Shown one piece after another: positions 25,264-31,824 of a stretch of 64,000 nt of DNA. The stretch's first letter is position 1. Every line of letters starts with the position of its first letter. The notes beneath the pieces are model-generated. The model searched no databases, was not told the origin of the DNA, and saw nothing but the letters and a program-made list of their open reading frames with translations. The DNA is from Telmatospirillum sp. J64-1 (lineage in GTDB: Bacteria > Pseudomonadota > Alphaproteobacteria > Rhodospirillales > Magnetospirillaceae): contig NZ_SBHN01000005.1 of NCBI RefSeq assembly GCF_006980715.1, forward strand, positions 62,001 to 126,000. The letters are read 5' to 3'. Made by a program: the position numbers and the translations under genes.

Positions 25264-26133
25264 ATGCTGTCCATCGCCGAGATCGACGCCCTGGATTGCG
25301 GCGCCTTCGTCGCCCATTTCGGCGGCGTCTTCGAGCATTCCCCCTGGGTCGCCGAGCGCGCCTGGGCATCCCGCCCCTTCGGTTCGCTGACCGCCTTGCA
25401 TGACGCCATGGCCCAGGCGGCCGTGCGCGAGGCAAGCGAGGACGAGCAACTGGCCCTGCTGCGCGCCCATCCCGATTTGGCCGGACGCGCCGCCATCGCC
25501 GGCGAGGTGACGGTGGAATCCAAGGGCGAGCAGGCCTCCGCCGGACTGGACCGCCTGACCGCCGAAGAAATGGCCCGCTTCACCAGCCTGAACGATGCCT
25601 ATCGCACCCGTTTCGGCTTTCCTTTCATCATGGCGGTGCGGCATGCCGACAAGTTCCGCATCCTCGATTCCTTCGCCCGCCGCGTGAAGAACCCCCCCGG
25701 CGCCGAGAAGCAGACCGCCCTGGCCGAGGTCGCCAAGATCGCCTGGATGCGCCTGCTCGACATGGTCGTGCCCAATCCCACCGGCCGCCTGACGACCCAT
25801 GTGCTGGACACGGCGACGGGCCGTCCGGCCTCGGGGATGCGCCTCTTCCTCCATGCCGTCGACGGCAGCGAACGTCGCCTGCTGGGTGAATTCGTCACCA
25901 ATGCCGACGGCCGCCTGGATGCCCCGGCCCTGTCCGGTGCGGAACTGAAGGCCGGAACCTACGAACTGGAATTCCTGGCCGGCGCCTATTTCTCGGCGAC
26001 CTGCCAGCCGACCGCCGCCCCTTCCTTCCTCGACCGCATTCCCTTGCGCTTCGCCATCGGCAATCCCGAGCAGCATTACCACGTGCCGCTATTGGTCTCG
26101 CCCTGGTCCTATTCCACCTATCGCGGCAGCTGA
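25264..26133 (+). CDS. uraD-uraH: Fused OHCU decarboxylase / 5-hydroxyisourate hydrolase (UraD-UraH)
   Basis: The 289-residue bifunctional protein converts the unstable product of urate oxidation to (S)-allantoin. Residues 1-165 are the 2-oxo-4-hydroxy-4-carboxy-5-ureidoimidazoline decarboxylase (LLRAHPDLAGRAAIAG with His69, SKGEQASAGLD, FGFPFIMAVR). From about residue 175 it is the transthyretin-like 5-hydroxyisourate hydrolase, with LTTHVLDTATGRPASGM (His179) and the family-defining C-terminus YSTYRGS. The two enzymes are joined by only about 10 residues. The order decarboxylase-hydrolase is the same as in the plant allantoin synthase TTL. The start ATG at 25264 is 1 bp after xdhC. Confidence 0.94.
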   Translation: MLSIAEIDALDCGAFVAHFGGVFEHSPWVAERAWASRPFGSLTALHDAMAQAAVREASEDEQLALLRAHPDLAGRAAIAGEVTVESKGEQASAGLDRLTAEEMARFTSLNDAYRTRFGFPFIMAVRHADKFRILDSFARRVKNPPGAEKQTALAEVAKIAWMRLLDMVVPNPTGRLTTHVLDTATGRPASGMRLFLHAVDGSERRLLGEFVTNADGRLDAPALSGAELKAGTYELEFLAGAYFSATCQPTAAPSFLDRIPLRFAIGNPEQHYHVPLLVSPWSYSTYRGS

Positions 26134-26142
26134 GAACTCATC

Positions 26143-27357
26143 ATGGACGCTTTCCTGACAGAGTGGCTGAATCTGGCGCTTCGCTGGATGCATATCATCG
26201 TCGGCATCGCCTGGATCGGCTCCTCCTTCTACTTCAACTGGCAGGACAGCAGCCTGCGCAAGAACGACCGCGATCCCGAACGCGACCGCCTGCAAGGCGA
26301 AGTGTGGATGGTCCATGGCGGCGGCTTCTACCATGTCCGCAAATTCCTGGTCGCCCCCGCCCGCCTGCCTGATGAACTGCATTGGTTCAAATGGGAAGCC
26401 TATGCCACCTGGGCGACCGGCCTGCTGCTGCTGATCCTGATCTACTACATGCAGGCCAGTGCCTATCTGCTGCCCGCCGACAGCACCCTCACACCCTTCC
26501 AGGGCGTGGCCATCGGCGTGGGCGCGATGGTGCTGTCCTGGCTGATCTATGACGGTCTGTGCCGCTCGCCTCTGGGCAAGAATGACGGCTTGCTGGCCAT
26601 CGTCGTCTTCGTGCTGCTGACCCTGCTGGCCTATGGCCTGTCCCATGTCTTCAGCGGACGCGGCATGTATATGCAGATGGGGGCGGTGATCGGCACACTG
26701 ATGGCGGTGAACGTCTTCGCTGTCATCATTCCCGGCCAGAAGCGCATCGTCGCTGCCTTGGAAAAGGGCGAGACCGCCAATCCCGCCGACGGCAAGCGCG
26801 GCAAGCAGCGCTCGCTGCACAACAACTACATGACCCTGCCGGTGCTGTTCACCATGATCAGCAACCATTATCCCACCGCCTTCGGCCATGAATGGAACTG
26901 GGCCATCCTGGCGGGGCTGGCGCTGATCGGGGCGGTGGTCCGGCATTACTTCAACCTGCGCAACCGGGGCATCAACCAGCCCTGGATCCTGCCCGCCGCC
27001 GGCGCCGCCCTGGTCGCCCTGGCCCTGGTCATCTCTCCGCCCGCCCGCAGCCCGGCCGAGGCCGCAATCGAAGGCGAGGACGGCCTGCCCGGCACCTCCT
27101 TCGCCATCGCCCAGGCCATCGTCGAGGCGCGCTGCAATGCCTGTCATTCGGCACGCCCGACCTATCCCGACTTCCCCTCCGCCCCCAACGGCGTGGCCTT
27201 CGACACGCCCCAGCAGATCCAGGCCTGGGCGGCGGGCATCCAGACCCGTTCGGTGGAAAGCGATTCCATGCCGCTGGGCAACGTCACCGGCATGACCCAG
27301 GAAGAACGGGTGATCCTTGGCCGCTGGATCGCCGAAGGCGCCCATATCCCGCGCTGA
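26143..27357 (+). CDS. puuD: Membrane urate oxidase PuuD with C-terminal cytochrome c domain
   Basis: The 404-residue protein has about eight membrane helices in the first 300 residues, with conserved histidines (RWMHIIVGIAWIGSSFYFNW, VHGGGFYHVRKF, ISNHYPTAFGHEWNW). This is the DUF989/PuuD urate hydroxylase layout. The C-terminal periplasmic domain carries the heme c motif CNACH at residues 331-335 and a likely Met ligand near residue 370 (ESDSMPLG). Electrons from urate would thus go to the respiratory chain rather than to peroxide. It ends the xdhABC-uraDH-puuD operon, just before a strong terminator. Confidence 0.93.
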   Translation: MDAFLTEWLNLALRWMHIIVGIAWIGSSFYFNWQDSSLRKNDRDPERDRLQGEVWMVHGGGFYHVRKFLVAPARLPDELHWFKWEAYATWATGLLLLILIYYMQASAYLLPADSTLTPFQGVAIGVGAMVLSWLIYDGLCRSPLGKNDGLLAIVVFVLLTLLAYGLSHVFSGRGMYMQMGAVIGTLMAVNVFAVIIPGQKRIVAALEKGETANPADGKRGKQRSLHNNYMTLPVLFTMISNHYPTAFGHEWNWAILAGLALIGAVVRHYFNLRNRGINQPWILPAAGAALVALALVISPPARSPAEAAIEGEDGLPGTSFAIAQAIVEARCNACHSARPTYPDFPSAPNGVAFDTPQQIQAWAAGIQTRSVESDSMPLGNVTGMTQEERVILGRWIAEGAHIPR

Positions 27358-27379
27358 ACCGGCTTTCCTGCCGCAATGC

Positions 27380-27411
27380 AAGCCCCTGCCTGCCCAGGCG
27401 GGGGCTTTTTT
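27380..27411 (+). terminator. Rho-independent terminator of the xdh-puuD operon
   Basis: A GC-rich stem (AAGCCCCTGCC pairing with GGCGGGGGCTT, one bulge, loop TGCCCA) is followed by six T. It lies 23 bp after the puuD stop. Confidence 0.85.
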
Positions 27412-27542
27412 CATTTCCGGCCGGAATCGCAAGGAAGAGCAATTTCTTCCGCATTCCGTAGTAAACGCGCGAAAATGCATAAAAACGCATGGCTCTCCGC
27501 CACGAATCCCGCTAGCTTAGGGGGAAGAGGTCGTGGAGAGGC

Positions 27543-28268
27543 ATGTCTACAATCGGTGAATCCTTTGCCGCCGCACTGGCGCTGATCCTGGGCATGGACC
27601 CGGCTCTGCGCGAGATCGTCGGCCTGTCGCTGCAGGTCAGCCTGACGGCGGTCTTCCTGGCCGCGCTGATCGGCTTGCCGCTGGGTGCCCTGCTGGCTTT
27701 GTCCTCCTTCCCCGGGCGCGGCGCCGTCATCGTGCTGTCCAACACGCTGATGGGCCTGCCGCCGGTGGTGGTGGGGCTGCTGGTCTATCTGATGCTGTCC
27801 CGCGCCGGGCCCTTCGGCGTGCTGAGCCTGCTTTACACCCCTACGGCCATGATCATCGCCCAGGTGGTGCTGGTCACGCCCATCATCGTCGCCTATTCCC
27901 GACAGGTGGTCGAAGACCTGTGGACGGAATATGGCGAACAATTGCGCTCGCTCGGCGCCGGGCGGCTGAGCGCTACCCCCACCCTGCTATGGGAAGGCCG
28001 CTTTCCCCTGACCACCGGCATCCTCGCGGGCTTCGGACGCGCCAGCGCAGAAGTCGGCGCGGTGATGATCGTCGGCGGCAATATCGAGCATGTCACCCGC
28101 GTCATGACCACCGCCATTGCACTCGAGGTCAGCCGCGGCGACCTGCCGCTGGCCCTGGGTCTGGGAATCGTGCTGCTGATCCTCTCGCTCGGCGTCAATG
28201 CCGCCACCGCCTTGCTGGCCATGGCGACGCGGCAGGAAAGACGCCTGATGCGCCGGAGGGTGGCGTGA
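27543..28268 (+). CDS. tupB: Tungstate-type ABC transporter permease (TupB)
   Basis: The 241-residue permease has five to six membrane helices. The first two contain EIVGLSLQVSLTAVFLAALI and LGALLALSSFPGRGAVIVLS, and MGLPPVVVGLLVYLMLSRAG is a strong match to TupB/WtpB/ModB-type oxyanion permeases. The EAA-like loop reads GEQLRSLGAGRLSATPTLLWE. It starts after GGAGAGG and its stop shares one base pair with the next start (TGATG). Together with the following ATPase and the TTSTEQSG binding protein it forms a tungstate-type importer. Confidence 0.9.
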   Translation: MSTIGESFAAALALILGMDPALREIVGLSLQVSLTAVFLAALIGLPLGALLALSSFPGRGAVIVLSNTLMGLPPVVVGLLVYLMLSRAGPFGVLSLLYTPTAMIIAQVVLVTPIIVAYSRQVVEDLWTEYGEQLRSLGAGRLSATPTLLWEGRFPLTTGILAGFGRASAEVGAVMIVGGNIEHVTRVMTTAIALEVSRGDLPLALGLGIVLLILSLGVNAATALLAMATRQERRLMRRRVA

Positions 28269-28987
28269 TGCGCAATTTCTCGATCCTGCCGCTGGAATTG
28301 TGCGGCGTCAGCTTCTCCGCCGGGGGAAAAAAGCTGATTCACGACATCGACCTGATGATCGAGGACGGCCCTGCCACCATCCTGCTCGGCCCCAACGGCG
28401 CGGGCAAAAGCCTGTTGCTGCGCCTCTGCCACGGCCTGCTGCAGCCGACCACCGGCCAAGTGATCTGGCGCGATCTCGGCCGCCACATGCCCAAGCTTCA
28501 CGCCATGGTCTTCCAGCGCCCGGTGATGCTGCGCCGTTCCGCCGCCGCGAATATCGACTATGCCCTGAAGCTGAACGGAATCTGCCGCCAAAGCCGCAAG
28601 AAGCTGGTCGCCGAGGCCCTGGAACTGGCCGGCCTCAGCGATCAGGCGCAGACCCCCGCCCGCGTCCTGTCGGGGGGGCAGCAGCAGCGCCTTGCCATCG
28701 CCCGCGCCTGGGCCTGCCGCCCCCAGGTCCTGTTCCTCGACGAACCCACCGCCAGCCTGGACCCCCAAGCCACCAAGGCGGTCGAGACCTTGATCGGACA
28801 GGTCCAGGAAAGCGGCACCAAGATCATCATGACCACCCATGACTTGGGCCAGGCCCGCCGCTTGGCCGGGGAAGTGCTGTTCCTGCATTCCGGCCGCCTG
28901 ATCGAACATCGACCGGCCGAACCTTTCTTCTCCGGCCCGGCCACGTCCGAGGCGCGCGCCTTCCTGGCCGGCGATCTCCTTTGGTAA
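28268..28987 (+). CDS. tupC: Tungstate-type ABC transporter ATPase (TupC)
   Basis: The 239-residue ATPase shows Walker A LLGPNGAGKSLLLRLCHGLL, Q-loop MVFQRPVMLRRSAAANI, signature LSGGQQQRLAIARAWA, Walker B VLFLDEPTASLD and switch His TTHDLGQARRL. The start ATG at 28268 overlaps the tupB stop by one base. The ATPase is short and lacks the C-terminal molybdate-sensing TOBE domain of ModC, which agrees with the Tup rather than the Mod type. Confidence 0.88.
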   Translation: MRNFSILPLELCGVSFSAGGKKLIHDIDLMIEDGPATILLGPNGAGKSLLLRLCHGLLQPTTGQVIWRDLGRHMPKLHAMVFQRPVMLRRSAAANIDYALKLNGICRQSRKKLVAEALELAGLSDQAQTPARVLSGGQQQRLAIARAWACRPQVLFLDEPTASLDPQATKAVETLIGQVQESGTKIIMTTHDLGQARRLAGEVLFLHSGRLIEHRPAEPFFSGPATSEARAFLAGDLLW

Positions 28988-29005
28988 AAATCAGGGAATA
29001 ACAAA

Positions 29006-29833
29006 ATGAAGAAGACTCTGGGCAGCTTGGCTGCCGCCTTTGTCCTTACCCTCGGACTCGCCGCACCTGCTGCCGCGCAGGAGCAGTTCATCGTCGTGGC
29101 CTCGACCACCTCGACCGAACAATCCGGCCTGTTCAAGCATATCCTGCCCCGCTTCACCGAACAGAGCGGCATCGAAGTCCGCGTCGTCGCCCAGGGCACC
29201 GGTCAGGCGCTGAAGACCGCCGCCAACGGCGATGCCGACGTGGTGCTGGTCCATGACACCGTCGCCGAAGAAAAATTCGTCGCCGACGGCTTCGGCGTCG
29301 ACCGCCGCCCCGTGATGTATAACGACTTCATCCTGATCGGCCCCAAGGCGGACCCCGCCGAAGCGCGCAGCCAAGGTGAAGGCAGCACCGTTCCGGCCCT
29401 GCAGAAGATCGCCCAGGCCGAGGCTCCCTTCGTCTCGCGCGGCGACAACAGCGGCACCCATGCCGCCGAACTGCGCTTCTGGTCGCAGGCCGGTGTTGAC
29501 GTCAAGGCCGCCTCGGGCAACTGGTACCGGGAAACCGGCTCGGGCATGGGCCCGACGCTGAACACCGCCGCCGCCATGGACGCCTATGTCCTGGCCGACC
29601 GCGGCACCTGGCTCAGCTTCAAGAATCGCGGCAACCTCGAAATCCTCGTCGAGGGCGACCCGGCCATGTTCAACCAGTACGGCGTGATTCTGGTCAATCC
29701 CGAACGCCATCCCCATGTCAAGGCCGACGCCGGCCGCGCCTTCATGGATTGGCTGACCTCGGAAGACGGGCAGCAGGCCATCGCCTCCTACCAGATCGAC
29801 GGCGAGCAGCTTTTCTTCCCGAACGCGGAATAA
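29006..29833 (+). CDS. tupA: Tungstate-binding periplasmic protein (TupA)
   Basis: The 275-residue protein has a signal peptide (MKKTLGSLAAAFVLTLGLAA..., cleavage near AAAQ|EQ). The mature N-terminus VVASTTSTEQSGLFKHILP carries the TTSTxxSG oxyanion motif of TupA proteins. The second anion block VSRGDNSGTHAAELRFW is also present. It ends the tupB-tupC-tupA set; binding-protein-last order is less common than first. Adjacent xanthine dehydrogenase and nearby nitrogenase both use molybdenum, so molybdate/tungstate discrimination may matter here. The sequence alone cannot prove selectivity. Confidence 0.9.
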   Translation: MKKTLGSLAAAFVLTLGLAAPAAAQEQFIVVASTTSTEQSGLFKHILPRFTEQSGIEVRVVAQGTGQALKTAANGDADVVLVHDTVAEEKFVADGFGVDRRPVMYNDFILIGPKADPAEARSQGEGSTVPALQKIAQAEAPFVSRGDNSGTHAAELRFWSQAGVDVKAASGNWYRETGSGMGPTLNTAAAMDAYVLADRGTWLSFKNRGNLEILVEGDPAMFNQYGVILVNPERHPHVKADAGRAFMDWLTSEDGQQAIASYQIDGEQLFFPNAE

Positions 29834-29847
29834 TCTCGCGGATTCCC

Positions 29848-29872
29848 GCCCAGGAGGTCCGGCCTCCTGGGC
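29848..29872. terminator. Bidirectional hairpin between convergent tupA and MBL-fold genes
   Basis: A perfect 10-bp stem (GCCCAGGAGG with CCTCCTGGGC) and a 5-base loop lie between two convergent genes. The T-run is weak on both sides, so termination efficiency is uncertain. Confidence 0.6.
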
Positions 29873-29895
29873 CTTATGATCGATAAATCCCCCGC

Positions 29896-30711
29896 CTAGC
29901 CCAGCGCGATTTCCATATTGTCGCGGGCAACCACCGTCCCGTCCCACAGGCGGCGGGCCTCGTCCTCCAGCTTTTCCATGAAGCTGTCGGTATGATCGGG
30001 GTCGTGGTGGAAGATGGCCAGGCGCTTGACCCGGGCCTGGCGGCACAGCCGCACCCCTTCCTGCCAGGTGGAATGGCCCCAGCCGACCTTGGCCGGGAAT
30101 TCGTCGTCGGTATAGGTGCTGTCGTAGATCACCAGATCGGCGCCTTCGATCAGCTTCAGGATGGTCGCATCCGGCTCGCCCGGCACATGTTCGGTATCGG
30201 TCACGATGCAGACCGAAGCGCCGCCATGTTCGATACGATAGCCGGTGGCGCCGTTGGGATGGCGCAGGGGCGCCGTGCGCACCACCACGTCTCCGAATTC
30301 CAGGGTCTGTCCGGCGCTGAAATCCTCGAAGCTCAGCCTTGATCGCAGGGCTTCCAGCGGAACCGGGAACATCGGCGTGGACATCTGGCTGGCCAGCACC
30401 GTCTGCACGCCGCCATTGTTCTTCAGATGGCCGGCCATGACACGAATCGTATAATCGGGATTGAAGGCCGGACCGAAGAAGGGAAAGCCGTTGATATGGT
30501 CCCAATGGGTGTGGGTCAGCAGCAGAACCACGTCCTGGACGCCGCGTCGGGCAAGCTCGAGCCCACAATTGCGGATGCCCGTGCCGGCATCGATGATGAA
30601 GACCTTTCCCCCGGCATCGACCTGAACGCAGCTGGTATTGCCGCCATAAATCACATGATCGGGCGATGGACAGGCAATGCTTCCCCGAACGCCCCAGAAC
30701 TTTACTTTCAC
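29896..30711 (-). CDS. MBL-fold metal-dependent hydrolase
   Basis: The 271-residue metallo-beta-lactamase-fold protein starts with GTG at 30711 (GGAGAG site upstream) and reads VKFWGVRGSIACPSPDHVIY. The dinuclear metal site is complete: LLLTHTHWDH (HxHxDH), the later IVTDTEH and VIYDSTYTDDEFP, and FHHDPDHTD near the end. The N-terminal FWGVRGS block defines a subgroup of ribonuclease Z/phosphodiesterase-like MBL proteins often linked with signalling proteins. The substrate is unknown; cyclic nucleotide or phosphonate cleavage are possibilities in the family. Confidence 0.85.
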   Translation of the reverse strand: MKVKFWGVRGSIACPSPDHVIYGGNTSCVQVDAGGKVFIIDAGTGIRNCGLELARRGVQDVVLLLTHTHWDHINGFPFFGPAFNPDYTIRVMAGHLKNNGGVQTVLASQMSTPMFPVPLEALRSRLSFEDFSAGQTLEFGDVVVRTAPLRHPNGATGYRIEHGGASVCIVTDTEHVPGEPDATILKLIEGADLVIYDSTYTDDEFPAKVGWGHSTWQEGVRLCRQARVKRLAIFHHDPDHTDSFMEKLEDEARRLWDGTVVARDNMEIALG

Positions 30712-30796
30712 GCCTGTCTCTCCACTCCCCTAAGAGGCGGACATGATAGCCATTCCCGGAAAAGATAAAAGTCCGCCCGCGCCTGGATAGTAAGAT

Positions 30797-31537
30797 TTAG
30801 GGGGTATACCCGGCATACAGGTCAACCGCCGCACCCAGGACAGCCCCCAGGACCTGATCGGCCCGGCCGCCATTGACGGCGATTTCCGCCAAGCCGTTGG
30901 AATTCTCGTACCAGAAGCCCTGCCCCGCGGGGACATCGCCGAAGGTCCGCGCCCGATACAGGACATGGCCGCCAATGCCCAATTGGTCGCCCTGCGCCAG
31001 GGATGAAGCACGCAGCCCGGTCAGGGCATTCCCATAGCGATCCACATAGACGATGCGCGCCAAATCGTCGGGCCAGTCGGGACGGCGGGGCGGCTCGACG
31101 GCCTCGCCCAGCGTCTCGGGCGCCTCTCCCCTGGCGAGCGCCGCCGCAACCGGGGCGAAAAGGTCCCGGCCGTGGAAACTGGCCGACAGACGCTCGCCCC
31201 GCCAGGTGATGCGCCAGCAGGACAGCTGCCGGGAGCGGCGCATCAGCGGCTCGAACAGGCCGTTATCCGGGCCGACATACCAGCGCCCGTCCGCGCGCAG
31301 CATCAGCGGCGCCCGCTCGGTTCCCACCCCCGGATCGATCACGCAGAGGAAGATGCTGCCCGGCGGAAAGACCGACGCATAGGGCGGCAGCAGATAGGCG
31401 GCGGCCTGGGGATCGAAAGCGGGCGCGTCGGCCAGCAGGTCCACCACCGGCAAGCCGGGGGCCGCCATGTGCAGGACCGCCTTGACCTGACCGAGATAAG
31501 GCCCTTCCAGCCCGAAATCCGTGAAGGTAACGATCAT
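30797..31537 (-). CDS. SAM hydrolase / DUF62 family protein
   Basis: The 246-residue protein starts MIVTFTDFGLEGPYLGQVKA and contains CVIDPGVGTERAPL, YVGPDNGLFEPL and VYVDRYGNALTGL. These are the conserved blocks of the DUF62 family, whose members hydrolyse S-adenosylmethionine to adenosine and methionine (the fluorinase/chlorinase relatives). Nothing points to a halogenase. The gene stands alone between two unrelated genes. The physiological role of these hydrolases is unclear. Confidence 0.88.
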   Translation of the reverse strand: MIVTFTDFGLEGPYLGQVKAVLHMAAPGLPVVDLLADAPAFDPQAAAYLLPPYASVFPPGSIFLCVIDPGVGTERAPLMLRADGRWYVGPDNGLFEPLMRRSRQLSCWRITWRGERLSASFHGRDLFAPVAAALARGEAPETLGEAVEPPRRPDWPDDLARIVYVDRYGNALTGLRASSLAQGDQLGIGGHVLYRARTFGDVPAGQGFWYENSNGLAEIAVNGGRADQVLGAVLGAAVDLYAGYTP

Positions 31538-31824
31538 GATGCCCCATTGTTGCCGTGGAAGACGACGGAAACAGTATTTCAGACCGTCCGGATCCGGCCA
31601 ATCCCTCGCCGTCGTATGGTTTCATGAGTGTGAAACCACGACTTGAGATACCCTTGCATAGGTAGGGATTTTCCCCTAATGGAAGAGGTATGTAAGCACC
31701 CTTCTTTCTTGTGGATTATCTACGTTAGAGGTATCTTGGAATCATTCTGCACCACCTTGCCGTCCGGCTTCACGGCATCTTCGTCAAGGCAGAAGGCGCA
31801 TGAGACGCCACGCCGGAACAGGAC
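31538..31824. other. 287-bp gap upstream of the heme-PAS phosphodiesterase gene
   Basis: No gene is supported here. The DNA is less GC-rich than its flanks between about 31640 and 31750. One small inverted repeat (GCCGT near 31767, ACGGC near 31780) is visible close to the next start. No recognised riboswitch or sigma-54 element was found; it probably holds the promoters of the two divergent genes. Confidence 0.4.

Noticed and set aside
28991-30568. Minus-strand open frame of 525 codons across tupA and the MBL-fold gene
   Set aside because: It runs antisense through tupA and out of frame through the MBL gene, both of which have clear family motifs. Its composition (Arg/Gly/Pro-rich) is that of a shadow frame in GC-rich DNA.
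30797-31537. Fluorinase or chlorinase reading of the DUF62 protein
   Set aside because: The general DUF62 SAM hydrolase motifs are present, no halogenase-specific features were seen, and no biosynthetic genes are nearby.
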